A stretch of DNA of 64,000 nucleotides, taken from assembly GCF_000971975.1 (NCBI RefSeq), contig NZ_LAQO01000034.1, positions 1 through 64,000 of the forward strand, read 5' to 3'. Below the pieces are notes generated by a model that did no database searches, was not told the origin of the DNA, and saw only the letters and a program-made list of their open reading frames with translations. Positions 17,378 to 25,146 of this stretch are shown piece by piece (positions within the stretch are counted from its first letter, which is position 1; the number at the start of each line of letters is the position of its first letter). Source of the DNA: Paenibacillus algorifonticola (GTDB taxonomy: Bacteria > Bacillota > Bacilli > Paenibacillales > Paenibacillaceae). The position numbers and the translations under genes are program-made.

Positions 17378-17527
17378 CTACTGCAACAGCTTGCTGATTT
17401 TTTCATTGGCAGCGTCTCCTTGCGTTTGGATTTGGCTGCTAGTGCCAGTCGTATCCTTAGCGATAATGCCGTTGAAAAGCAAAATAACGACAACTAACAG
17501 CATGACGGTCATTAAAATATTGCGCAT
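17378..17527 (-). CDS. Small leaderless pilin-like protein 1
   Basis: 49 residues translated from ATG 17527, with AAGGAGGTG nine bases upstream. Residues 4-20 form a hydrophobic helix (ILMTVMLLVVVILLFNG); the tail is polar (QTQGDAANEKISKLLQ). It follows tadC by 40 bp and precedes a similar 48-residue gene, as Flp pilin genes often accompany tad genes. No Gly-cleavage leader is present. A strong ribosome binding site suggests high expression, as for a major subunit. The pilin role is inferred. Confidence 0.6.
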   Translation of the reverse strand: MRNILMTVMLLVVVILLFNGIIAKDTTGTSSQIQTQGDAANEKISKLLQ

Positions 17528-17567
17528 TGCGAATTCACCTCCTTGTTATGTAGTCGCTGCATAGTCC

Positions 17568-18458
17568 TCAACCCAATGATGCGAACAGCTTCTGTCCCTC
17601 CATCACCCATGGGTAAATGAAAACTTGAAACGTATACAAAATAGGAACGCCAGCGAGCATAAACAGCAAATACGACGCGGTCTCCTTGCGGCTGTCTTTG
17701 GCAAGCTCCAGCTTCTCCTTATATTCCTGAATACGGTCACGCAAAAGCATATAATACTCCTCGCTGTCATCAATGCGAAGCGAATCAATGGTCTCTACAA
17801 AGCTCATGCCGTCATCCGTTCCCATTCTGAGCTTGAATTGACGCAATGCCTGTTCGGCATCGTGATACCATTCCGCCAGCAGCCGCTCCAAATCGCCGCG
17901 AAGTGTGCTCGTATATGGGATGCAGCGTGTCAGCTTCGTATGAATATGCAGCGACGAATCGGCCAAATAAAGCAATTGATTGCTCATCACATAAATTTCC
18001 TTCGTCATGCGTTCCGATCGAAGCTTGCGCAGCATTCGCAGCCATGGCAAATCCCACACCAGCATAATCCAGCAGAAAACGAGCAATGCTGATAAATATG
18101 CCATCTTGCTGCCCTGACCCTGTCCCGCACTTACGGGTACGCAGATGGAAATGCCTATCATCAATACAATGAGCAGCAATTTTCGAGCAGCTACGTACCA
18201 ACCGGGATCTGTTTCCACCCCGCATCCGGCAAGCAGCATTTCCCGGTCAACGAAACACTGCTGTTCCCTTGAAAGCCTGAGCTTGCTGAGCCAGTTATCC
18301 GGTATTTTTCTTGAATGCCATTTGATTCCGGTGAGATGCAGCCAACGCGGCTTCTTTTGCGGCAGCAGCCTAAGTATAGCGACCGCTGCAATAAACCCGA
18401 ATATAAACTGGGCAGCCATCGCTCCTGCGCGCACGCCTCCTTCCACCCAATGATGCAT
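17568..18458 (-). CDS. tadC: Type II/IV secretion F-domain protein, TadC-like
   Basis: 296 residues, an inner-membrane platform protein of a Tad pilus. Helices are visible near the N-terminus (AAQFIFGFIAAVAILRL), in the middle (two, about 85-125) and near the C-terminus (YLLFMLAGVPILYTFQVFIYPW). The intervening cytoplasmic region is helical, as in T2SF domains. It partners TadB under the TadA ATPase. ATG start with GGAGG ten bases upstream. Confidence 0.78.
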   Translation of the reverse strand: MHHWVEGGVRAGAMAAQFIFGFIAAVAILRLLPQKKPRWLHLTGIKWHSRKIPDNWLSKLRLSREQQCFVDREMLLAGCGVETDPGWYVAARKLLLIVLMIGISICVPVSAGQGQGSKMAYLSALLVFCWIMLVWDLPWLRMLRKLRSERMTKEIYVMSNQLLYLADSSLHIHTKLTRCIPYTSTLRGDLERLLAEWYHDAEQALRQFKLRMGTDDGMSFVETIDSLRIDDSEEYYMLLRDRIQEYKEKLELAKDSRKETASYLLFMLAGVPILYTFQVFIYPWVMEGQKLFASLG

Positions 18459-18506
18459 CGTAGCCTTGCCTCCTTTTCTGCTTGCAAATACGTCATGTAA
18501 AGCAGC

Positions 18507-19442
18507 CTACATTTTTTTGCGAGATAGCCATAGTCCCATTAGAAAGGATCCAAAAATGAGCAGCAGCGCATTTAAAAGCATATCTCTGCCCCTAGGGTCC
18601 AGAACGTAATAGTAGTAGGCATTCTGCTCGTTATAATGCAAATTGATGCCAATAAATAAAGCTAGAAACAACACGGGCGTAAAATTAGCAATTCGGATTT
18701 CCAGCAGCCGATTCCGCTCCTGCTCATTCGCGCGGCGCGCCTTGCGCATATCTGAGAGTAAATCCTTGAGTCCATCCGCCATCGGCACTCCTTCAGCAAG
18801 CGCAACACGCAAAATATTAGCGAAATAATCTGCCCACGTATGACCTAGCGAAGCAGCAAAAATACGCAAACTCGCTTCATCATCACCACGGACAGACAAA
18901 TTGCGATACAACTGCTCAAAAACATTTTTCATCGGGCCGAGCAGCCGTCTTTCATCGACCGTTCGCTGCAGTGCTGCCCTCACCTGTACCCCGCCGGTTA
19001 CTAAATAACATTGGTAAAACAGCTCAATGGCGGGCAAAAATTCGACCTGTGTCTGCATTTGACGCTGGACAAGCAGCGCCCGCAGCACCGTATACGGCAA
19101 GCAGCCGAGCACAACCCCGAACAACAAGGTGCCTTTTACCGTCTGAAAAAACAATCCGCCAGCCGTCAGCCCGGTCAGCAGCAGCAATCCCGACAAGCAT
19201 AAAAATGCCGATGGCTGCAGCTTGATATGGAGCACCTCCAATAAATCGGCAAGCGGACGATAGAGCTTGTCCATCCGCTGCAGTCGCTGCTCCAGCCGAT
19301 GGCGGAATCGCCCTCGCTGCCGATAGGCCAGCCTCGCTAACCGCTCATGCCTCTCCATCCACATGACAAGCAGCGCAGCAAGCATAATAAACAGGAATAA
19401 AAACAGCAGCGCACCGCCTCCAAGAACATACAGCCTAGTCAA
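18507..19442 (-). CDS. tadB: Type II/IV secretion F-domain protein, TadB-like
   Basis: About 311 residues: N-terminal helix (LYVLGGGALLFLFLFIMLAALLVMW), a basic cytoplasmic stretch (RHRLEQRLQRMDKLYRP), two mid helices, the T2SF cytoplasmic domain (about 135-245) and two C-terminal helices. The open frame extends to 19526, but that would overlap tadA by 92 bp. The TTG at 19442 has GGGGAGG eight bases upstream and overlaps the tadA stop by 8 bp, so it is taken as the start. It is a membrane platform protein for the Tad ATPase. Confidence 0.8.
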   Translation of the reverse strand: MTRLYVLGGGALLFLFLFIMLAALLVMWMERHERLARLAYRQRGRFRHRLEQRLQRMDKLYRPLADLLEVLHIKLQPSAFLCLSGLLLLTGLTAGGLFFQTVKGTLLFGVVLGCLPYTVLRALLVQRQMQTQVEFLPAIELFYQCYLVTGGVQVRAALQRTVDERRLLGPMKNVFEQLYRNLSVRGDDEASLRIFAASLGHTWADYFANILRVALAEGVPMADGLKDLLSDMRKARRANEQERNRLLEIRIANFTPVLFLALFIGINLHYNEQNAYYYYVLDPRGRDMLLNALLLIFGSFLMGLWLSRKKM

Positions 19443-20814
19443 AAAACAAACCTCCCCTCGCCAGCTTCTGCCTAGCTCGCTGCGAAGGGCGCTGCGGATA
19501 TTGCCACTGTTCCAGCGCTTCATCATAAACGGCCCATTCGCGTACCTTCACCTCGTTGTCCGCCCAGCCTATTTCAGCAAGGCGCGATACGACACGCCGG
19601 CCCTTGATGTTGCGCATTTCAATCCCAATCTCCACAACATATTCGGCAATCCGTTTCGTCAGTCGTTCCGGGTTCATGCCCCGCCCATCCAGCATGCACA
19701 TATCGGTGATCGTCTCCGGCACATCTTCCAGCGCATTCGCATGCACCGTTGTCATACTGCCGGAATGTCCTCTAGTGCAGGCTCTTACATAAATGTTCGC
19801 ATCGCTGTCCCTGATCTCCGCATGCACGATGCGCTGCGGGGATTGCCTGAGGGCTAATTTGAACGCCCGGTTGGCCTGGTGCTGCGGATCATCCTCGTCG
19901 GCTTCGTATTCGACGATATTTTTTGCCGGGAAATCCCTTCCGAGCATCATTTCGAAGCGCCCTTCAATGGTAATGATTCGCTCCTCATCCGGCAGGCTCG
20001 CAATTAGCGCCTTCATTAAATGGGTTTTGCCGGAATTCGTCGGCCCAATAATAATGAGATTGAATCTCGCTTGCAGCACAGCTTGCAGCATCGAAAGCAT
20101 CGTTTGGCTTATCGTTCCGTATCCCGGCTCGCAAAGTTCAGCTAGCCCAAAGCTTGTAACTGTAAAAAAGCGAATCGTCAGCGTCGGCTTCGAGGTGAAG
20201 CCGAATCCTGTCATGGTGACGCGCGAGCCGTCGCTCAGCATCACTTCCGCCCAGCGCTTGCGCGGGGTGAAGCGATCGTTATTATAAAGCACCAAATTGC
20301 TTTGGATGCGCTCAACATCGCGGACACTTGCAAATTGATGCTGCGATATAACAGCCTCGCCACTGCGAACCTCATAAATTTGCGTGCCTACGACCTGTAT
20401 TTCCTCCAGCCCATCCTTATGCTGCAAAACCAGTTCCAGCACATTCAGCCCAATAACCTCGGCGAATAAAGCTTCAGCAAGCGATTGATAGGGATGCTGA
20501 TAACCATCTTGGTTATGGATGCGCAGACGCCGCAGCCGATCATTAATGACCGCATAAATCTGCTCCCGCTCCGGCATAAAACCAAGTACAGCCCGGTTCA
20601 GCGTCTCATTGTACTGTCTGCGCTCCTCATCGTTCAGTCCGCGCGGCGCGGCCAAAAAAGCTTTCATCTCATCAGCGAGCCTGTCAAAATCCGCCGCATG
20701 TGACGAAGCAGGCAGCTGCGCGTCTCCAGCCTCCCCCTCCGGGCTTCCAGTTGCCCCCACTCTCAACTGGGCTGAATAATCGAAAGGCGAGAATCGGCTT
20801 CCCCCCGCCTTCAA
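19435..20814 (-). CDS. tadA: Tad pilus assembly ATPase TadA/CpaF
   Basis: 459 residues. The N-terminal domain (about 40-190) precedes a type II/IV secretion ATPase core. Walker A reads GPTNSGKTH (about 240-248). The Asp-box region is EYEADEDD, and the Walker B-like strand RIVHAEIRD is followed by the His box GHSGSMTTVHAN. Such hexameric ATPases power pilin polymerisation at the inner membrane. It overlaps the upstream ParA-like gene by 4 bp and the downstream tadB. All catalytic motifs look intact. Confidence 0.92.
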   Translation of the reverse strand: MKAGGSRFSPFDYSAQLRVGATGSPEGEAGDAQLPASSHAADFDRLADEMKAFLAAPRGLNDEERRQYNETLNRAVLGFMPEREQIYAVINDRLRRLRIHNQDGYQHPYQSLAEALFAEVIGLNVLELVLQHKDGLEEIQVVGTQIYEVRSGEAVISQHQFASVRDVERIQSNLVLYNNDRFTPRKRWAEVMLSDGSRVTMTGFGFTSKPTLTIRFFTVTSFGLAELCEPGYGTISQTMLSMLQAVLQARFNLIIIGPTNSGKTHLMKALIASLPDEERIITIEGRFEMMLGRDFPAKNIVEYEADEDDPQHQANRAFKLALRQSPQRIVHAEIRDSDANIYVRACTRGHSGSMTTVHANALEDVPETITDMCMLDGRGMNPERLTKRIAEYVVEIGIEMRNIKGRRVVSRLAEIGWADNEVKVREWAVYDEALEQWQYPQRPSQRARQKLARGGLFFD

Positions 20815-21659
20815 GAGCGGGCCTCATTGCGATGCGAGAGCAGCTTGCGGTACCATGGCTGCAGCTTAAACGCAGGCGTTACAGTCCGGATGTCATATCG
20901 CTCCATTAACTGCTGCGATGGTTTCTTCATTGCCGTCCTGCCTACTTGATCCTCCCCCAGCCATTGACCAAGCTTGCCGCTGTCCAAGTGTATAAAGGTA
21001 TCCTTCGTCATTTGCATTTCACCCAGCTTCACCGTTCCCATTTCCTTGCAAATATCTTTCATTCGATAGCCTCCTTTGCCCCATGGGGGTTGTATAATAA
21101 CGGTATTGTATTGATCAGCTGTTAAGCCGAATAACGGGGAAATTTGTGTTATCCAGCGTTTCCCATCCTCCTGAAAATGGGAAAGCGCACCAGTCGTAAC
21201 CACAATCCGTGTACTCGCCAGCCGCAATGCACAAACGGTAGCTGCATTATCCCAATAAGCGCTGACATCCATAAAAAGCACCTCAAAGGTTTGCTCTGCA
21301 ATATGGATTAAATGCTCGGCCTCCTCGGGCGTGAAAAATTCTGCCTGATCGCGCACTACATTGCCGAACAATACTCGCAAATTCCCTCTTCCTTCGACCT
21401 TATGCATAGCACTCTTCAATCTTCCTGGTGTCAGCGAGCCGGATTGCAGCTCGGGCCGCAGCTTGTCGAGCGTGCTTTGCGGCTCCTTGATGCCAAGGTA
21501 GCGATGGAGCTTCGCGCTCTTAAGATGCAGACATAAATACCCGACATGCAGGCCGCTGGCTTCGGCCACTCGGTACGCCGCCGCAAAAGCAGCTGTCGTT
21601 GTCCCAATATTAGGCGTCGTTCCAACAAAGGCAATGAGAGGAATTCGCTGTTCCATCAA
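20811..21659 (-). CDS. tadZ: CpaE/TadZ-like ParA-fold protein with degenerate P-loop
   Basis: 282 residues with a MinD/ParA-like fold: an initial strand and loop (LIAFVGTTPNIGTTTAAFAAAY), a strand resembling Walker A' (FEVLFMDVSAYWD), then further strand-helix units. TadZ/CpaE proteins position the Tad machine at the pole. Both the signature Lys and the P-loop Lys of ParA proteins are absent (TTPNIGTTT), so ATP hydrolysis may be lost; atypical TadZ proteins are known. It overlaps cpaB and tadA by 4 bp each. Confidence 0.75.
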   Translation of the reverse strand: MMEQRIPLIAFVGTTPNIGTTTAAFAAAYRVAEASGLHVGYLCLHLKSAKLHRYLGIKEPQSTLDKLRPELQSGSLTPGRLKSAMHKVEGRGNLRVLFGNVVRDQAEFFTPEEAEHLIHIAEQTFEVLFMDVSAYWDNAATVCALRLASTRIVVTTGALSHFQEDGKRWITQISPLFGLTADQYNTVIIQPPWGKGGYRMKDICKEMGTVKLGEMQMTKDTFIHLDSGKLGQWLGEDQVGRTAMKKPSQQLMERYDIRTVTPAFKLQPWYRKLLSHRNEARS

Positions 21660-22381
21660 GGCTGATCCTCCTTAGTCTCATCCGCAACATTAAGCGATTC
21701 CGGGCTGAAAGCAATGACAAGCTTATGGCTCCCATCCTTGCAATAGCCGTCTATTTCGAGCCACTGCCCCTCGGTAAGATTGAGGTTAATATAATCGATC
21801 ATGCCATTGGCCTCACGACGCGATGCGTACATCTTTTCCTTATCCCCATCTGCTAGAGAGAGCAGGTTCGGATCTTCCATGTTATCGATTTCGATATTGC
21901 CTGAGGATTTGACTGAAGCAACCGTAACAGCCTGATTGAACAAGCGGCCGGAGCCTTCTCCCTCACCGGATAAATACAGTACGACCTTATCTCCGGCGCG
22001 AATGCCATTAGAGATGGAGCGTACATAATCGCGCGGAATTTGAAAGGTCGATTCGCCACTGCCCGGCAGCAGGTGAAAGCGATCGATTTTCCAACCGAGA
22101 ATCGGTTCCTGCGTGCCAAGAGGTACAATCGTCTCCATTCCAGCAGCAGTCGCAACATCCAGCAGCATCCCATTGTCATAAGCCGCTTTCGGCACATACC
22201 GATAGGCGAGATCCCCTGCCATCAAAGTTACGCCAGCAGCGATAAAGCGCTTGGGTACGACGACAGCAACCAACTCTTGACGCTGCAATTGCAGCTGCTG
22301 AATCTGAAACAGGCCGTATACAAGCGCACCCGAGAGCAGCGCAGCCAGCACACTGATCCAAATATTCCTTTTCCTGTTCAT
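21656..22381 (-). CDS. cpaB: SAF domain protein, CpaB/RcpC-like
   Basis: About 241 residues. One N-terminal membrane helix (IWISVLAALLSGALVYGLFQI) precedes an SAF domain (about 38-105; VVVPKRFIAAGVTLMAGDLAYRYVP) and a C-terminal RcpC-type beta domain (DYVRSISNGIRAGDKVVLYLSGEG). CpaB family proteins are periplasmic or extracellular parts of Tad systems. This is the first gene of the leftward operon. The start is set at 22381, with GGGAG six bases upstream, rather than 22402. Confidence 0.82.
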   Translation of the reverse strand: MNRKRNIWISVLAALLSGALVYGLFQIQQLQLQRQELVAVVVPKRFIAAGVTLMAGDLAYRYVPKAAYDNGMLLDVATAAGMETIVPLGTQEPILGWKIDRFHLLPGSGESTFQIPRDYVRSISNGIRAGDKVVLYLSGEGEGSGRLFNQAVTVASVKSSGNIEIDNMEDPNLLSLADGDKEKMYASRREANGMIDYINLNLTEGQWLEIDGYCKDGSHKLVIAFSPESLNVADETKEDQP

Positions 22382-22413
22382 TCCTTCTCCCTTCCGAGCC
22401 ATTAGCAGACAAC

Positions 22414-22462
22414 AAAAAAAGAACGCAGCAGCAGCCTGTAAAAGGCTTAACTACTAGCGTTC
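22414..22462 (-). terminator. Attenuator-like terminator in the Tad operon leader
   Basis: On the minus strand the stem GAACGC / GCGTTC with inner AGCCT / AGGCT is followed by seven T. It sits between the promoter at 22512-22540 and cpaB, only about 30 bp before the gene. It would stop most transcripts unless relieved. It may alternatively end leftward transcripts from mazF. Confidence 0.65.
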
Positions 22463-22511
22463 TTCGCTAAATATTGCTCATATATAATTGGTTTGTTCCT
22501 TGATTAACCAC

Positions 22512-22540
22512 ATAATAGCAAAGGAAACATTTCTTGTCCA
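22512..22540 (-). promoter_or_regulatory. Candidate Tad operon promoter
   Basis: On the minus strand, -35 TGGACA (22535-22540), 17-bp spacer, -10 TATTAT (22512-22517). It is the only good promoter seen between mazF and cpaB. Confidence 0.5.
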
Positions 22541-22579
22541 TCTTTTTTTAAAATAAAATTTCAAGCGCGGCTCATGCAC

Positions 22580-22626
22580 AAATGCGCTCTCCTACAGCAT
22601 CAACGATGCTATAAAAAAGCGCATTT
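22580..22626. other. Two-step hairpin
   Basis: Outer stem AAATGCGC (22580-22587) / GCGCATTT (22619-22626) with inner AGCAT / ATGCT. No T run. The gap 22382-22942 has no gene; it holds the attenuator, promoter, this hairpin and the repeat array. Confidence 0.5.
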
Positions 22627-22650
22627 ACGCAGGATTTAGCCCGTTAAGAA

Positions 22651-22943
22651 GAAACGCCTGACGGCGTCCTTTCTATAGACGCCATCGTTTCGACGAAACG
22701 TATAGAGAAAGGATGAGCAAATTCATATACTTTCCTATACGTCAAGGTGAAACGGCTGTCGCCATCCTCTGGCGGCGCGGCGCGTTTCATTCCGAGAAAT
22801 ATAGAGAAAGGATATCCTAACGCTATCCTTTCTCTATATTTCAAGCGTAAACGGCTGTCGCCGTCGTCTGGCGGCAAAGCTACCGTTTCGAGGGTGAAAT
22901 ATAAGCCCATTATAAGGGTGAACCTTATAAATGCTTATATTTT
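22651..22943. repeat. Array of three bipartite hairpin repeats
   Basis: Three tandem units of about 100 bp, each made of a GC-rich hairpin followed by a longer AT-rich hairpin. Unit 1: 22651-22691 (GAAACG / CGTTTC outer, GGCGT / ACGCC inner) plus 22692-22743. Unit 2: 22749-22788 plus 22796-22842, whose 19-bp arms starting GAAATATAGAG are perfect complements. Unit 3: 22843-22943 (AAACGG / CCGTTT, then AAATATAAG / CTTATATTT around TTATAAGG / CCTTATAA). Unit 3 abuts the mazF stop codon and is almost identical to 27557-27657. Confidence 0.85.
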
Positions 22944-23293
22944 TAAAAATCAATCAGGCCCACACTAATCAGCAGCGCATCATCAACTTTACGCATCGTT
23001 TCATCATCCAAATGCGTAATTTTGTCGGTCAGCCGCTGTTTGTCGATCGTTCGAATCTGCTCAAGCAGAACGACGGAATCCCGGTCAAAGCCATGTGCAG
23101 CCGCGTTCATTTCTACATGTGTAGGGAGCTTCGCCTTCTGAATCTGCGCGGTAATGGCCGCCACAATGACGGTCGGACTAAACCGGTTGCCGATATCATT
23201 CTGAATGACAAGAACAGGCCGCACTCCTCCCTGCTCCGATCCGACGACAGGTGACAGATCAGCAAAGAACACGTCTCCACGTTTTACGATCAA
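22943..23293 (-). CDS. mazF: mRNA interferase toxin MazF/EndoA
   Basis: 116 residues, the exact length of B. subtilis EndoA (NdoA), and nearly identical to it in blocks such as RGDVFFADLSPVVGSEQGG and VLIQNDIGNRFSPT-type strands. This family cleaves mRNA at UACAU-type sites and is held inactive by the upstream antitoxin. Key residues Arg in GVRPVLV and Thr in FSPTVIV are present. The start is TTG at 23293 with GGGGTG six bases upstream, a weak start that may keep toxin below antitoxin. It is the last gene of alr-mazE-mazF. Confidence 0.96.
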   Translation of the reverse strand: MIVKRGDVFFADLSPVVGSEQGGVRPVLVIQNDIGNRFSPTVIVAAITAQIQKAKLPTHVEMNAAAHGFDRDSVVLLEQIRTIDKQRLTDKITHLDDETMRKVDDALLISVGLIDF

Positions 23294-23296
23294 GCT

Positions 23297-23578
23297 CTAC
23301 ACCCCGCTTACAAGACGGCCGAGCGTGTGATCAGCCTCTACCTCCGCTTGAAAAGCTTCCGAGGCCATGTTCAAGTTGATTTTCGCCATCTCCAGATACC
23401 CACGCTGCATGGACTCGCGGATTTGCCGTTTCTTTCTTTCCACAAGGTACAGCTTCATAGCCTGCCTAATAAATTCACTGCGGTTAGAGTTCTCCTTAGC
23501 TACGATACCGTCAACCTCCTCCAGTAAATGATCCGGCAAGCTAATCATGATCCTCTTGGTGTTCTGCACATTGGCCAC
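23297..23578 (-). CDS. mazE: MazE/EndoAI antitoxin, ribbon-helix-helix family
   Basis: 93 residues, matching B. subtilis EndoAI in length. The N-terminal ribbon-helix-helix (TKRIMISLPDHLLEEVDGIVAKENSNRSEFIRQAMKLYL) binds DNA; the C-terminal helix binds the toxin. The frame is open further upstream, but GTG at 23578 has GGAGGT nine bases upstream and gives the family N-terminus (VANVQNTKRI). It lies three bases before mazF. Confidence 0.94.
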   Translation of the reverse strand: MANVQNTKRIMISLPDHLLEEVDGIVAKENSNRSEFIRQAMKLYLVERKKRQIRESMQRGYLEMAKINLNMASEAFQAEVEADHTLGRLVSGV

Positions 23579-23809
23579 CGAACAAGCACCTCCAAAACTT
23601 TTCCACAACCTTTAATACACATTATTGCAATAATAAGGCCCCTCTATACTTCAACATATCTATGTCAGCGATATATCAAATATGCTGTACGAACATGACG
23701 TACTTTAGCGTCTTTAAACCCGACCTAGCATTAATTCGAGACAAATGGTGAAAACCCTCTTTTTTTGCGTAAAAATGGCATTTGAAATTTTTCCCGAGCG
23801 CTCATGCTG

Positions 23810-25012
23810 TCAAATTAAAGGATTTACGACGGATAGCGCCTTTCCATCCTTCAAATAGACACGCGGCACACGGGCAGCCAGCATGCAGGTCACCTCATAA
23901 TTAATCGTGCCGAGCTGCTTCGCAACCTCTTCTGCAGAAATCCGCGCATTGCCCTGCTCGCCAATGAGTACGACCTCTTCGCCCTGCTCTACGACTTCTC
24001 CAGCTTCTGTTGCCGCCGCATCAAGAGCAATCATGCATTGATCCATGCAGATCGTCCCGCGGACAGGAACCTTCACGCCACGAACGAGCGCTTGCGCTTT
24101 GCCCGTCAGCATCCGGCTAAAGCCGTCGGCATAGCCAATCGGGAGCGTACCAATCCGCTCCTCGCCCTCCGTCACATAACGGGCGCCGTAGCTGATGCCC
24201 CAGCCAGAAGGTGCATTTTTCACCATGACGATCTCCGTCTTAAGCGACAATACCGGTTCCAACTGCAGCTCATCATGGCGCACCTCATCCGAAGGGTACA
24301 GGCCATACATACTGATGCCAAGTCGCAGCATATTGCCTGCAAGCTCCGGCGTATCCATGCCTGCGGCGCTGTTCGCCGCATGAATGATCGGAATCGGCAG
24401 CTCCTGCTGCTGCACATAACGAACGACTTCCTGAAAGCGCTCGTGCTGCAAAATCGTATAGCTTTTGTCATGCTCATCCGCACGCGAGTAGTGGGTAAAT
24501 AACCCTTCGACTTCAAGCTGGGGAACGGAAAGCGCCTTTTCAATAAAAGGGATAGCCGCATCCGCTCCAATTAGCCCAAGCCGTCCCATGCCGGAATCAA
24601 CTTTAATATGAACCTTTAGCTTATCGTTAATATGATCCTCATCCGGAGCTGGCAGCTTGGACGCCGCCTCCAAAACATCCTCACGAAACAAGGCAATCGT
24701 TATGTCATGCTTTCGTGCAAGCCACAGCGCATCCGCCGCAACATAGCCGAGTACCAATATAGGGATGGAAATGCCTGCCCGTCTCAGCTCCAATGCCTCA
24801 TCCAGAAATGCAACCCCTAAATAATCTACTCCGCTGCTTGCAGCTTCGCGTGCAATTTCTACCGCTCCATGGCCATAAGCATTGGCTTTCACAGAAGCCA
24901 TCAGGCGTACGCCCTCGCCCATATGCGCTCGAAACGCGCTTAAATTGCGACGCAGCGCATCTAAAGAAATTTCTACCCGTGTTGGGCGATAATACCCCTC
25001 CAAGTCGTTCAC
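23810..25012 (-). CDS. alr: Alanine racemase
   Basis: About 400 residues. This PLP enzyme interconverts L- and D-alanine for peptidoglycan synthesis. The PLP lysine is in SVKANAYGHGAVEIA (about residue 43) and the catalytic Tyr in the GISYGARYV block of the C-terminal beta domain. Positions of RLGLIG, HAANSAAGM and DQCMIAL match the family. It starts at GTG 25012 with GGAG close by; the TTG at 25003 is an alternative with better spacing. It is followed by mazE and mazF, the order also seen in Bacillus. A promoter is visible at 25067-25095. Confidence 0.96.
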   Translation of the reverse strand: MNDLEGYYRPTRVEISLDALRRNLSAFRAHMGEGVRLMASVKANAYGHGAVEIAREAASSGVDYLGVAFLDEALELRRAGISIPILVLGYVAADALWLARKHDITIALFREDVLEAASKLPAPDEDHINDKLKVHIKVDSGMGRLGLIGADAAIPFIEKALSVPQLEVEGLFTHYSRADEHDKSYTILQHERFQEVVRYVQQQELPIPIIHAANSAAGMDTPELAGNMLRLGISMYGLYPSDEVRHDELQLEPVLSLKTEIVMVKNAPSGWGISYGARYVTEGEERIGTLPIGYADGFSRMLTGKAQALVRGVKVPVRGTICMDQCMIALDAAATEAGEVVEQGEEVVLIGEQGNARISAEEVAKQLGTINYEVTCMLAARVPRVYLKDGKALSVVNPLI

Positions 25013-25066
25013 CTTCTCCTATCCGGCAGCCCCATACATTAAGGCCAGTAAACATCAATAGTATTA

Positions 25067-25095
25067 ATGTTATACGTTGCCGTCAGGACTGTCAA
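25067..25095 (-). promoter_or_regulatory. alr-mazEF promoter
   Basis: On the minus strand, -35 TTGACA (25090-25095), 17-bp spacer, -10 TAACAT (25067-25072). Confidence 0.65.
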
Positions 25096-25146
25096 TGAAA
25101 TGGCCGCCGGATTTGATTAGCACGTCTTGGAAATTCAGAGTTCTTC

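Noticed and set aside
22382..22510. c-di-GMP riboswitch in the Tad leader
   Set aside because: I looked for the conserved GEMM motifs and did not find them; only a terminator-type hairpin is visible.
22651..22943. CRISPR array
   Set aside because: The units are about 100 bp, internally palindromic and diverged, without constant 25-36 bp repeats and unique spacers.
22747..22968. 73-codon plus-strand ORF and 88-codon minus-strand ORF over the hairpin array
   Set aside because: Both follow the repeat units and have no family-like features. Similar peptides arise wherever the repeat occurs, so they are translation artefacts.
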